Shown: positions 1 through 9,496, counted from the stretch's first letter. The stretch is 64,000 nucleotides of DNA from Prorocentrum cordatum (GCA_963575745.1 CAUYUJ010009347.1:327001-391000), one strand, 5' to 3'. Program-made: numbers and translations. The notes: generated by a model from the sequence alone, not told the origin.

Positions 1-545
1 CGACCCGACTCGCCCGTAAGGGTATTCGCGCGTGAATTCGATCACGCACCGCACTTTAATGTCCCGCCCGCCCGACCCGACCCGCCCGTTAGGGTCCGCC
101 CGCCCGACCCGACCCAACCCGACCCGCCCGTTAGGGTATTTGCGCGTGTCAGCTCGATCACGCACCGTACTTTAATGTCCCGCCCGCCAGACCCGACCCG
201 CCCGTTAGGGTCCGCCCGACCCGACCCGACCCGACCGGCCCGTTGGGATCCTCCCGCCCGACCCGACCCGCCCCCACCCGACCGCCCGTCAGGGTATTCG
301 CGTGTGAACTCGATCATGTACCACACTTTAATGTTCCGCCCGGCCGACACGACCCGCCCGTTCGGGTCCGCCCGCCCGACCGGACCCGACCCACCCGATA
401 GGGTCCGCCCGCGGACCCGACCCGAACCCGACCCGCCCGTTAGGGTTTCGCGTGTGAACTCGATCATGCACCACACTTTAATTCCGCCCGCTCGACCCGA
501 CCCGCCCGTTAGGGTCCGCCCGCCCGACCCGACCCGACCTGCCCG
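1..545. repeat. CCCGACC/CCCGTTAGGGT satellite, left block
   Basis: Degenerate direct repeats alternate GC-rich stretches (CGACCCGACCCGCCCGTTAGGGT-like) with a less GC-rich segment ending in ACTTTAATG. That marker recurs at about 53, 169, 325 and 475, giving unit lengths of roughly 115-155 bp. The same family in the same orientation reappears at 15711-15965, beyond the large element. Long open frames on both strands here are products of the repeat, not genes. Confidence 0.9.
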
Positions 546-574
546 TCGCCGGCGACGTCGTCCTCCTCTTCTTT

Positions 575-825
575 CGGGAGCCTTGAGACGGGGGTCAATG
601 CAAACGGGGGTCAGCCACGGCACCGGATCCTGCAGGATCTTGCGAAGACCCCCTCTGGCTGACCCGGGTTAGGGAGCCGCTCGTGGCCGCGAGGGCGGCC
701 GCGCCTATTGGCTCACCCGGGCTTGCGAGGACCTGCGTTGCAGTTTTTTTTTTCCTGCATTGCAGTTTTTTGTTTCCTGCTGACCCGGGTCTGGATTTAC
801 CCGGGTCAGAAGATCCCCGATTCTT
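575..825 (+). repeat. Dispersed repeat family R1, copy 1
   Basis: The segment has a recognisable order of motifs: GAGACGGGGGTCAATGCAAA, then GGGGTCAG, a TCCTGCAGGATCTTGC palindrome-like core, TGACCCGGGTTAGGG, and TGACCCGGGTCTGGATT. The same order is found at 33585-33760 and 51186-51385. Two T-runs interrupt this copy (about 746-772). It has no coding potential I can support and may be a non-autonomous mobile element. Confidence 0.75.
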
Positions 826-839
826 CCTGCTGTTGTTGC

Positions 840-1085
840 CTTTCGCCCTTGCGCCCCCGCGGCGGCGTCGACGACGGTGACGACGGGAGCGGCGACGGCG
901 ATGGCGGAGGAGGAGGAAGACGGGGGAGGGAGGAGGAGGGCGGGGAGGAGGTGGAGGAGAGGGAGGGAGGCGGAGGGGGAGGGAGGAAGCGGAGGAAGAG
1001 AAGGAGGTGGAGGGGGATGAGGAGGAGGAGGGGGGGGACGAGCCGGAGGAGCAGGGGGAGGATCTGGGTCCGTAGTCTCCGCGCC
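840..1085. repeat. Purine-rich GGA low-complexity tract
   Basis: The + strand is almost entirely GGA/GGGA repeats after a short CGACGG stretch. Apparent Arg/Gly/Glu-rich ORFs are artefacts of composition. Confidence 0.85.
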
Positions 1086-1094
1086 GGCGTCGCC

Positions 1095-1158
1095 GGCGGC
1101 AGCGGCGGAGGAGGCTCCGGGCGAACGGGCTCCGGGCGAACGGGCTTCGGGCGAACGG
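1095..1158. repeat. 15-bp minisatellite, left flank of the large element
   Basis: About four units of CGGGCGAACGGGCTC end abruptly in GAACGG at 1158, where the inverted repeat of the large element begins. The array resumes at 15520 on the other side. Confidence 0.85.
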
Positions 1159-1177
1159 CTTTGATGGGTGGGGTTCT
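1159..1177 (+). repeat. Left terminal inverted repeat
   Basis: CTTTGATGGGTGGGGTTCT is an exact reverse complement of 15501-15519. Weaker inverted similarity continues to about 1350 (CACTATAGGATCTATAGGAG and TCCTATCATCAGC). Confidence 0.9.
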
Positions 1178-1369
1178 ATATGTGGTTATAGTATAGGTAA
1201 ATGGTTCTATTTTAGGAGAGGTTTGGATGAGTTAGGATTGGTTAGGAGGCCCAATAGGTTCCATAGGAATGCCGATAGTGTAGTCGCCGATAGTCCCCCC
1301 TGCGTTTCACTATAGGATCTATAGGAGCTTACAGTGTCCTATCATCAGCTGAACTTGGAATCCCTAAAC

Positions 1370-1510
1370 ATGTGTATGGTTTTATTATTTTTCTACTATT
1401 TTCAATATTTTCTCAATTTTTTTAATTATTTTCACTATTTTCACTATTCATGATTATTTTTCCAATATGTTTCAGTATTGTACACTATTTTTCTGTATTT
1501 TTTCCTTGTC
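1370..1510. repeat. Subterminal AT-rich tract (left)
   Basis: T-rich DNA with repeated TTTTCACTATTT and CAATATTTT motifs, very unlike the GC-rich surroundings. A matching tract, in direct rather than inverted orientation, lies at the other end (15290-15450). Confidence 0.75.
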
Positions 1511-1699
1511 TGACCGACGCCAGAACGTTGTGTTCCAAGGGAGAAGAGGAGGAGGGAGGAGGAGGTGTTCTTCTTGGTCGGCTCCTACTACCTGCAGCTC
1601 GACATCCTGGCACATGCCGCGCGAGCCGCCGCGGGGGGGATCCCGCTCTTCATCCGCTCGATACCTCCTCTTCCTCCTTTATGATGTGCCTCGTACCTT

Positions 1700-2285
1700 T
1701 CTACAGCGGCCAGACCGCTTCGCATATTTTCTCGTTCTTCCTCCTTTATTCCTGTATGGTTTCTACAGCGGCCAGGCCGCTTTGCATTCCTCCTCGATTT
1801 CTCCATGTATTCAACAGCGGCCAGATCTTGCATTCCTCTTCTATTCCTCCATGTATACTACAGCGGCCAGATCGCTTTGCATAGTATCAGTTCGTCTCCT
1901 TCCCTTCTCCTTCTTCCCTGACTTTCGCAGCGGCCAGGCCGCTTTGCATTTGGTTTCACGTTCCATATCGCGCAATATCGCCCTTGCTCGTTGCAGCGGC
2001 TTGGCCGCTTCAGTTGTTACGGCGGCCTGACCGCTAACGTGCGTATATGCGCCCTTGTTTGCAACGGCGGTCTGACCGCTAAATCTTTACTATTTGGTTC
2101 ACGCAGCTTGTGCGCCGCTTTGGGCGTCACAGCGGCATGCCCGCTTGTTGCTTGCGCGCAGCATATGAAGATGAGGAGGGGGAGGATGAAGGGGAGGTGG
2201 AGGAGGAGGAGGAGGAGGAACTGGCAGGAGGAGGAGGAGCAAGACCAGGAACGGCCCCTCTTATCAGCGGCCTGACCGCTTCGCA
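1700..2285 (+). repeat. Hairpin repeat block 1 (AGCGG-N-CCGCTTTGC), upstream of gene A
   Basis: About ten copies of a short inverted repeat lie at roughly 1705, 1768, 1816 (partial), 1863, 1930, 1994, 2019, 2064, 2130 and 2264. The stem is AGCGG/CCGCT and the usual loop is CCAGA or CCAGG. The right arm is usually followed by TTTGC, so the repeat has a direction. Pyrimidine-rich DNA separates the copies. Confidence 0.85.
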
Positions 2286-2386
2286 GCCTCTCTCCATCCA
2301 AGCGTCGCGCCGCAGCGTACGCGCACAGCCGCGAAGCGCGACGGCTCAAGAGCGGCTATAGTCGCCGCTGACGGTTGCGCCGCAGG

Positions 2387-4247
2387 ATGGACGCCCCTGC
2401 GATTGCGCGGCGCATCTCCGCAGTCGACTTCATCCTGCAGTCGATCTGCGACCCGCCGCAGGTTGCCGCGGTGTCGGCCGCGCAAGCGGGGCAGGTGGTT
2501 AAGGAGCTCAAGAAGGCGAGGTTGCCTCCAGAGGACATTCAGCCGATTCTGCAGGCGATCGCGGAGTCACGGTTCGCCGACGCCGACAAGGCAGCCCTCA
2601 ACACCTGCATCTCGGAGCTGGCTAGCAACGGCGAGTCTGCCAGTTGCGTCGCTGGCCTCCAGGACTGGGAGTCGCTCCACGAGTTCTTGCCCCAGGCAAT
2701 CTGGGATTCCCTGCCGACAGGGGGCCCCGGGGCTTCAGAGCCCACGAAGCAGACGATGGCTTGCCTGCTCATGCAAGCAGGGAAGGGTCTTGACGGCGCA
2801 CTTCAGATTGACGTTGCGCAAAGGACGGACTCTGTGCTGGCCGTCGGCGCGCTATTCGCGGAGAGGGTGGCCACGCGTACGCGGAGGACCCCCAATCCTG
2901 TCATCATGAAGTTGCCGACGGTGCCTAGTGACCTGGCGAACGACTATCCCACTGCGTGCCAGCGGGCGCACAGCGTGTTCCCGCCGAAGAGTTTCGACCT
3001 CGACCCCGTCGGCTGGAACGCCCTCAAGAAGACAACCAAGATGCGCCATCGTTTATATCGGCCCGCAAGCGTTGCGAGCTCCTCGTGGAGCATCCGCGGG
3101 GCGCAGCCAGCTGTCTCGAAGCAGAGTCCTGCAGGTTCTCCACACTGGCCTTCTTTGCAGCAGCAGCAGCAGCAGAATCAGCAACTGCCGCCGAGCCAGG
3201 ACGCCCCGCCTGCGATGGTCGCGCAGTTGGTTACGTCGATGATGCCGACGCTGCTTCCGATGCAGTCGCAGATCCAGCAGGTGCTCCATCAGGTGTTGCA
3301 GCAATCTCTCACAGGGCTGCCGAGCGGGATGGCGCAAGGTCCGAGCTTTTTTCAAGCGGCCAGCGCTGCAATGCAGCATGCAGCGGCCCCTGCAGCGCTT
3401 GCTGCATCACCCCAGCCTGCCGCGTCGCCAGGTGCGCTTGCAGCGCTGACGCCTCCCCAAGGGCCAAATGCGCTTGCAGCAGCATCGCCAGCACAGAGCG
3501 CATCAGCATCAGCGTCCGCAGCAGCACCAGAAGCAGACGCACCAGCAGCAGCAGCAGCAGCAGCAGCTGCAGCACCGTTCGCAGACGGGCCAGCAGCACC
3601 AGCGGCGCCTGCCGTTAACGCCCTGACGGGTTCCGAGCCCAAGCTGACCGTAGCCGAAGCAGCAGCAAGGATCACAGAGGCTTACGGTTCGCAGAAGGCC
3701 GACCGCAAGAGGGCAAGGAAGGAAGATGGCGAACCCCCTGAGCTCAAGAAGGCTGCAAAACCCGTTATGAAAAAAGCCAGCGGCCGCTGGCTCCGTGAAG
3801 TTGCCGCGCGTGTACGACGAGTCAACGCGTTCTAATTTCCTCGTCCGCTTCATGGACCTTGCAGACACGCAGGCTTCCATGAGCTTCCCGTGCACCACGA
3901 AGACGAAGCAGGCGACAAAGAAGGAGGCATTTCCATCAGGGGGGAGGGGGGGGGGGGGACTTCGCGGATGAGGAGGAGGAGGGGCAGCAGCAGCAGAGGA
4001 GAAGGAGCAGCAGCAGCAGGAGAAAGGGGAGTGTAGGGGAGAGTAGGGGGAGGATAGGTGCGAGTAGGGGATAGTAGGGGCGTGCAGGGGAGAGTCGGGG
4101 AGTAGGGGAGTGCATGCAGAGGGGCGTAGGGGAGCGCGCAGGGAAGGAAGGCGGGCCAGCCTGCAGGCCATCAGGACCTGCAAAGACGCGTGCAGCAAGG
4201 CCAACGTGGACGTGCCCAGTGGCCACGAGTTTCTCTCGACGAAGTGA
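2387..4247 (+). CDS. Gene A: unknown element protein with Gln/Ala-rich middle and Lys-rich tail (one frameshift)
   Basis: ATG at 2387 opens MDAPAIARRISAVDF; the frame runs to 3835. Residues 1-210 look globular, with the phrases WESLHEFLPQAIWDSL and SEPTKQTMACLLMQAGKGLD. A Gln run lies near residue 258 and Ala/Pro-rich DNA at about 340-410. After 3775 the meaningful frame shifts by one. Reading A5 instead of A6 in the A-run at about 3770-3775 would give a KKPAA tail, followed by SVKLPRVYDESTRSNFLVRF, to about 3940. A last coding stretch (SLQAIRTCKDACSKANVDV) ends at TGA 4245-4247, so an intron containing G and GGA tracts probably lies at about 3945-4160. No function is recognised. The first gene of the 14.4-kb element; the indel may be mutation or assembly error. 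Confidence 0.65.
3945..4110. repeat. G-run and purine-rich tract inside or after gene A
   Basis: A G-run at about 3941-3958 is followed by GAGGAGGAGG, GGAGCAGCAGCAGC and repeated GTAGGGGAGAGTAGGGG units. It probably lies in the last intron of gene A. Confidence 0.6.
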
Positions 4248-4357
4248 CCGCGCCAGAGCTCGGACTTTCATCGCTGCGTTTGCGCGTCAGCAGCCCTGGC
4301 CGTATACGAGCATCTGCGCGCAAACTTGCATCATCTCAGCATGCCCACGTTTGCTAC

Positions 4358-4500
4358 AGCGGCCTAACCGCTTTGCTTGATGCTTTCTATAGCGGCCAGT
4401 CTGCTTGCATGCGTTCGCCAATATTGCTACAGCGTCCTGGCCGCTTGGGGTTTGCCAGATTTGCTTGTTATAGCGGTCTGTCCGCTTTCATTGTTTCCGC
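4358..4500 (+). repeat. Hairpin repeat block 2, first copy of a ~135-bp module upstream of gene B
   Basis: Four hairpins (about 4360, 4391, 4432, 4470). The segment from about 4388 to 4520 is a clear direct duplicate of 7974-8105, sharing loops, spacers (GGGTTTGCCAGATTTGCTTG) and the following CTCCTC tract. Because a copy precedes both gene B and gene D, it may be a shared promoter or leader module (inference). Confidence 0.75.
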
Positions 4501-4575
4501 TTTCCCCTCCTCCTTCTCCTCCTCCTCTTCCTCGTCCCCCTCCTCCTCCTCTTCTTCCTCCTCCTCCTCCAGCTT
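4501..4575. repeat. CTCCTC pyrimidine tract before gene B
   Basis: Nearly pure pyrimidine about 70 bp upstream of the gene B start. Such a tract could serve as the polypyrimidine part of a trans-splice acceptor. That role is inference only. Confidence 0.6.
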
Positions 4576-4647
4576 GCGCGGCCGCCTGCGCCGCGCCCCC
4601 CTGCGAGGCTCCGCTGAGCCTCCCTGAGGCCCCCTGCAGCGGGCGCC

Positions 4648-5968
4648 ATGGAGGCGTTCCTCGAAATGGGGAACGCGGCGGTGCACTCCTTTCTTCTTGG
4701 AGAGGATATCTCCGCATGTGTTGTCTCTGCTTCTTTCTACGCCAACGCAGCGTCGATGTGCTTGCGCTAGCCGTCGATTGTTTTGAGTTGCATGCTCACC
4801 TCCCCCTGCATTGCCCCACTCCGAGCCCCTCCCGTGCCCCAGGAAGAAGCTCCTGCATATGCTGGCCAAGCAGCAGCAGCGGCAACACCAGCAGCAGCGG
4901 CAGCACGAAGCACCAGCAGCAGCGGCGATGAATCAGCATCAGCGGCAGCACCACCAATACCAGCGCCAGCACGAAAGAGCACTCCGCGGCCGTGGCAGAC
5001 CCCCCCCGAGCACGAAGGAGGCCGCGACTCGCCACAGAGAGGCCATGGCGCGAGTGCTCGATCGGCATCGCGGCCTGGACAGCCCTGGCAGCCGCCAGGT
5101 GAAGAGCCCTGTGCGCAAGAAGAAGAAGATGGATCCTTCTTCAAAGCTCGGCGCCGAGCAGCTGCCGAAGAAGCGCATGGAACCTACTTCAAAGTGTCGC
5201 GCGCCAAAGCCGCAGGGGACATCGGCTACCTCGCTGCCACCGCCGCTGCCACCGCCAGCTTCGCCACCGCCGCCTCCTGCGGCAGCTGCAGCAGGCCCTC
5301 CACCGCCGCCTCCTGCGGCAGCTGCAGCAGGCCCTCCCTCGGGGACAATGCCGCTTTGGCCGAAGGCGGCGTGGCAGTCCGGGGTTTCGCCGACGGCAAA
5401 GCCTATCGCGGCGCCATCGGCAGCGGCCCCTGCAGCGGCAACTCCAGCGCCGCCTCCAGCGGCGCGTCAGCCGCCTCCGAAGCAGCCGACGCCACCTGCG
5501 CAGCCGCCGCCTCAGGCTCTGCTGCAGCCCCCAGCGCCGCCTCCAGCGGCCCCGCCAGCGGCAACTCCAGCGCCGCCTCCGAAGCGGCCGACGCCACCTC
5601 CACATCCGCCGCCGCAGGCTCTGCAGCCTGGCCCCCGCGGCTGGAAATCGCCGAACGGGGAGCCTTGGGGGGCGGGGGTCAACGGCGGCAAGGCGCGGTG
5701 CGGCATCAGCGGTGGCCGCAATCGCGACTACTACCGCTTGCTGCAGCGCGCGCAGAATGAGGGCCCTGCGGCTGTGGCGGCGTTCAAGGCGCAGAACCCG
5801 CGCCCGAAGGAGCTCGAGAGGGCGTGGCAGTTCTACCAGAACGCCTTGCACGTCGCCGGGACGGTCTCGCCACCGCCGCCAGCAGCAAAGGCGGAAACCA
5901 GCAGCACCGCGGCCAGCAGCAGCAACCAGCTCGGCAAACCGCCTGCACCCATGAAGCCTTTCCTTTGA
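4648..5968 (+). CDS. Gene B: Pro/Ala-rich unknown element protein, two predicted exons
   Basis: Exon 1 (4648-4751) starts at a GCCATGG context and encodes MEAFLEMGNAAVHSFLLGED and onward. Its own frame stops after CLR. A GT at 4752 and an AG at 4841-4842 bound a 91-bp intron, and joining rebuilds an Ala codon and keeps frame into exon 2 (4843-5968). Exon 2 has a Gln/His-rich start, a basic segment (SPVRKKKKMDPSSKLGAEQL), a long Pro/Ala-rich linker at about 5235-5640, and a compact end (NGGKARCGISGGRNRDYYRL, then KELERAWQFYQNA), the part most likely to fold. Function not recognised. If the intron is wrong, translation could start at ATG 4859. Confidence 0.65.
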
Positions 5969-6352
5969 GTAGCGGGCGCGACCGTTTAGTTTTGCAGCGG
6001 AAGCGACCGCTTAGCGGATGCGACCGCTCAGCTCAGCGCTGCAGCAGCGGACGCGACCGCCAGGAGGACGAGGGGGAGAGGACGAGCAAGACGAGGAGGA
6101 GAGGACGAGCAAGGAAACGAGGAGGAGGAGGAGGGGGACGAGCAAGGAGACGAGGGCCACCATAAGGGTGACGAGGAGAAGGGAGTGCGGGAGGAGGAAT
6201 ACGATAAGCGGCAAGCCCATGTCCGACGCGCCTCGCATCGGGCGCACCCCCGCGCCCCGCGCGGAGTTACAACATAGCGTGCCCTCCAGCATCTGCCCCA
6301 AGCTCCCGCGCAGCTGCCATGCTTCCCCCTCGCCCCAACACCTCCTCTTCAT
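5969..6352 (+). repeat. Spacer B-C with hairpin block 3
   Basis: Three to four hairpin copies with CGCGA-type loops (about 5970-6060) follow the gene B stop. Next come purine-rich GAGGAGGACGAG DNA and a short unique stretch. No gene is supported here. Confidence 0.7.
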
Positions 6353-6672
6353 AGCGGCCAGGCCGCTTTTCCTATTCTTCCTCGTCCGTCCACCTCCATC
6401 GTCCTTCATCATGTATAAGTAGCGGCCAGATCGCTTTGCCTCTCACCCTTCTCCTGCACCATCTCCCCCACCATATCGCGGCCAGACCGCTTTGCACCTC
6501 CCCCTTCTCCTGCACCACCTCCTCCACCCATGTAGCGGCCAGAGCGCTTTGCCTCCCCGTCTGTCCACCTCCATCGTCCCTTCCACCGAAATAGCGGCCA
6601 GATCGCTTTGCGCCTCCTCCTTCTCCCGCAAACCCTGCCTTTGCCAAACAGCTGCAAGACCGCTTTGCGTCT
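6353..6672 (+). repeat. Hairpin block 4: ~57-bp tandem array upstream of gene C
   Basis: Six copies start at about 6353, 6421, 6477, 6534, 6593 and 6650, with spacing 55-68 bp (mostly 56-59). Most have the CCAGA/CCAGG loop and the trailing TTTGC. The spacers are CTCC-rich. The regular spacing suggests tandem duplication of hairpin plus spacer. Confidence 0.8.
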
Positions 6673-6826
6673 TGCCATCGCCGTGTAGCCTCGCATTGGT
6701 TGCGCCACATCCTTGCGTTTCGGATCGAGCGCTGAGCTGCGAGCTCCGCTGCCGCCCCCTCGCGAGGCACGCCGCTTCCCGCCTCTCGGGCGAGGCTCCG
6801 CTCGAGGCTCCGCCAGCGCGCGAGCG

Positions 6827-7654
6827 ATGCCGAGCGATCGCGTCGACGACGACGTCACGTGCACGCAGTGGTGGTTCCATGAGTGCCCGTTCAGCCACAC
6901 TTGCCCGCAGGATAAGTGGGTTAAGCGCTCTCACAGGTGCCAGAGCTGGGTCTCCGAGGCGGACGCGCGGGATAAGCTGTTCATGCACCTGCGCTGGAGC
7001 GACAGGCACAAGAGCGATCTGGATGGCATGACGGACGACGAACTCAAGGTGTTCGTGGAGGCGGTCGAGGTCGATTATCGCGTCATCAACAAGAGGGGCG
7101 ACGAGTACAGGCGCTGGATGAAATGGGAGGCGGAGAAGCAGGAAACCACGCGGCTGGCTGCAGAAGCCATCGGCCGCAAGCAGCACGGCGACAAGGCCCG
7201 CCGCGCCGACGACGACAGGGGCCGCCGCGACGACGACAGGGACCGCGACAACAAGAGGGCTCGTCGTGGTCGTTCTGGCAGTGGCGTCGACACGGAGCAG
7301 ATCGCTGAGTTGGTGGCGTCCAAGCTCGCCGCATGAGGGGCTTCATCTGCAGCGCCCTCAGCAGCAACACCAGGGACGGCATCGAAGTCACCAGCCGTGT
7401 TGGCGCGCTTTCATCAGGGCAGTGGTGCCATCGTGGACAACGCCGCGAGGGTGACCATGAGCCTCGGCGAGCTCAAGGCGCTCCAGGGCGACGTCAAGCG
7501 GTGCAGCAGGGCGTCGAGCCAGATGTTGCGCTTCCTGGATGGCGCCAGGGTCGCGTTCTCGAACGAGCTGCAGACGTTCAACGACGCCGACGAGACCATC
7601 CAGCAGCTCATCGATGCGCACTCGTCGGGGCTGGTCTTCGGCGGCCGCGGCTGA
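6827..7654 (+). CDS. Gene C: Cys/His-rich unknown element protein with an in-frame TGA
   Basis: ATG at 6827 starts MPSDRVDDDVTCTQWWFHEC. Cys12, Cys20, His24, Cys26 and Cys38 could form a small metal site. Then come a helical, charged middle (TDDELKVFVEAVEVDYRVIN, DEYRRWMKWEAEKQE) and a Lys/Arg/Asp-rich tract. A TGA at 7334-7336 (codon 170) follows VASKLAA, but the same frame continues with protein-like sequence (GASSAAPSAATPGTASKSPA, then LGELKALQGDVKRCSRASSQ) to a TGA at 7652-7654. The uninterrupted gene would be 275 residues. The stop could be a point mutation, a readthrough or recoded codon, or a sequencing error. No function is known to me. Confidence 0.65.
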
Positions 7655-7973
7655 GCGGCATCTGCAGTGGCTCGTTTTCTTTTCTTCTCATTACCATCGA
7701 GAATCTCACAATCGCAATCTCACCGTCGAGTATCTGACCATCGAGAATTTCATCCTTCTTCAGTTGCTGCGAGCCTGTTCGTATTAGAGCACTTCACGTC
7801 TTGCGTTGGATACGCCCTTGTTTAGCCAGCGCCCAGCGGAGTTCCGCTCGAGACGGCAACGCTCGAGCTTTGCGCGGCTTTGCAGGAGACAGAGGCTGCG
7901 CGAGATCCCTTGCCGTCCATTCCTGCTCCTTTTCTTCCCCCTCCTCCTCCTCTTCCTCCCCCTCCTCCTCTTC
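7655..7973. other. Spacer between gene C and the second duplicated module
   Basis: Contains a short repeated CATCGAGAAT/CACCGTCGAGTAT motif at about 7695-7750, then a CTCCTC tract from about 7920. I see no gene. Confidence 0.6.
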
Positions 7974-8105
7974 CTATAGCGGCCAGTCCGCTTGCATGCG
8001 TTTGCGATATTGCCACAGCGGCCTGGCCGCTTGCATGGGTTTGCCAGATTTGCTTGTTATAGCGGTCTGTCCGCGTTTATTCTTTTCCGCTTTCACCTCC
8101 TCCTC
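7974..8105 (+). repeat. Hairpin block 5, second copy of the ~135-bp module upstream of gene D
   Basis: Three hairpins (about 7977, 8017, 8060) in the same order and with the same spacers as 4388-4520. A long CTCCTC tract follows up to the assembly gap. Confidence 0.8.
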
Positions 8106-8312
8106 CTCCTCCTCCTCTTCCTCGCCCCCCTTCCTCCTCCTCATCCTCCTCCTCCTCCTCTGCCCCCTCCCCCCCTTCCTCCTCGGCGCCCCTCTTGGGG
8201 CCTCGGCGCGCCCTTGGTGCTGGCGCCCCTGGGCCTCGGCACCCCCAAATCCGAAGCTCCGAAGCTCCTCCCATTCCTCTTCCTCCTCCTCCTCTTCCCC
8301 CCCTTCTCCTCC

Positions 8313-8412
8313 NNNNNNNNNNNNNNNNNNNNNNNNNNNNNNNNNNNNNNNNNNNNNNNNNNNNNNNNNNNNNNNNNNNNNNNNNNNNNNNNNNNNNNNN
8401 NNNNNNNNNNNN
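8313..8412. other. Assembly gap (100 N)
   Basis: Exactly 100 N between a CTCC-rich tract and a G-run followed by GGA repeats. The switch from pyrimidine to purine across the gap suggests a hard-to-assemble inverted or triplex-prone sequence. The size is probably nominal. Confidence 0.98.
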
Positions 8413-8535
8413 GGGGGGGGGGGCGGAGGAGGAGGAGGGGGAGGAGGAGGGGGAGGACAGGATGACGATTTCGTCGCAGCCGTTTTTGGCTACAAGTTTT
8501 TTGAATTCGCCCAGCCGAATTCGAGAATTCGTTCA

Positions 8536-9006
8536 ATGGCTGCCTGGGGTGCTCGCTGCGCCACGTGCGGCGCCCTCGGCCCCGCAGCCGCCATGGACGT
8601 GTGGCACTTCGCACAGAACGGCTCCTGGTGGCACCGCTGCTGCCTGCAGTGCGTTCGGAATTGCCGAGCGAGCTTCGGTGATGAGCATCGTTTAACCGAA
8701 CCCTATCCCCATCTCGGTGGCCTTTTCTCCACTGGGGGATTTACCCCCCGACATGGGGATATAGGCGGAATACCTGGGGTTTCGGGGTGTATATCCCCAT
8801 GTCGGGGGCGGCGGGAGGGGGTGGGCTGGTGGGGGGCTACATGGGGTTGTTAGGTTAACCGATGCTGAGGTGAGGCGCTACTCACCGTCGACGCGGACAC
8901 GGCCACGAAGCTCGTCGACGAGCGCCTGGCGATCGCGGCTCAGGCGCGCGCTGCCCAGGACGGCGAGAGGGACAGGCGCGCCAACCAGCGGCGACGGCTT
9001 CACTGA
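8536..9006 (+). CDS. Gene D: small zinc-binding-like protein split by an introner-like intron
   Basis: Exon 1 (8536-8677) encodes MAAWGARCATCGALGPAAAM and onward, with Cys8, Cys11, His24, His33, Cys36, Cys39 and Cys43, a plausible zinc-binding fold. Exon 2 (8870-9006) gives GEALLTVDADTATKLVDERL, then a basic end, and TGA at 9004-9006. Removing 8678-8869 (GT...AG) joins the exons as TTC GGT GAG with no frame change, for 92 residues in total. Protein-like sequence upstream in frame (FGYKFFEFAQPNSRIRS) is unexplained, so the real start could lie before 8536 or in the gap. Role unknown. Confidence 0.7.
8678..8869 (+). mobile_element. 192-bp introner-like intron (TIR element with 5-bp target duplication)
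   Basis: Terminal inverted repeats AGCATCGTTTAACC (8684-8697) and GGTTAACCGATGCT (8853-8866) match at 13 of 14 positions. GGTGA duplicates flank the insert (8677-8681 and 8869-8873). The 5' splice GT comes from the left duplicate. The 3' AG uses the last base of the insert plus the first base of the right duplicate. Inside is a further inverted repeat, 8745-8763 with 8790-8808 (19 bp, perfect). The arrangement fits the known introner mechanism, in which a DNA transposon creates its own intron. Confidence 0.85.
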
Positions 9007-9496
9007 GTGAATCCGCGCGCCGCGCGTTTCGAATCGGGAGCTGCGCTCCCCGCCTGCACCCGCATGAGCGCAGCGGAGGGTGGCGCCCCCCGTCGAGGAG
9101 GCGCCGCGCGCAGTTCCTCCTCCCCTTCCGCGTTCTCTTCAGCGGCGCAACCGCTTTGCTTTGCATGGCCCCTGATGCGGCCGAAACCAGACAGATCAGT
9201 GATCTATATGTTTTGGGCCCTCCTCCACCTCTTCCTATCGTCCTCTCCCTCCTCCCCCTCCTCCTTCTCCTCCTCCTCAGCGGGCCCAACCGCTTTGCCT
9301 TGCAGTTGTTGCATGCATTTCCTCTTCCTCCTTCTCCTCCTCGTCCTCCCCCGCCTCCCCTCTCCTCAGCGGTCTACCCGCTTTGCTCTGCGCATTCAGC
9401 GGCGCGGTCGCTTCCCGCGTTCACGCTTCCCGTTCGCAGCCATTTGAAGGGCTTCCCGAGGCGACTGCCTTCGTCGGAAGTTCTCCCGCGCACGCC
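9007..9496 (+). repeat. Spacer D-E with hairpin block 6 and CTCCTC tracts
   Basis: Hairpins at about 9139, 9278, 9366 and 9397 have varied loops (CGCAA, GCCCAA, TCTAC, CGCG). They alternate with CTCCTC pyrimidine stretches (9222-9275, 9320-9365) that lead towards the gene E start. No separate gene is supported. Confidence 0.75.

Noticed and set aside
1-545. Telomere array
   Set aside because: TTAGGGT occurs once per GC-rich unit, never in tandem, so it is not a telomere repeat.
1450-2030. 144- and 187-codon + strand ORFs before gene A
   Set aside because: They translate the hairpin repeats (SGQTA/AARPLC peptides) and T-rich DNA; no independent protein features.
1700-2285. CRISPR array
   Set aside because: Repeats are about 15-20 bp with irregular, low-complexity spacers in a eukaryotic context; no cas-like genes.
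2344-2353. GGCTCAAG about 40 bp upstream of gene A as a leader relic
   Set aside because: Only eight bases match and nothing of the leader's 5' half is present.
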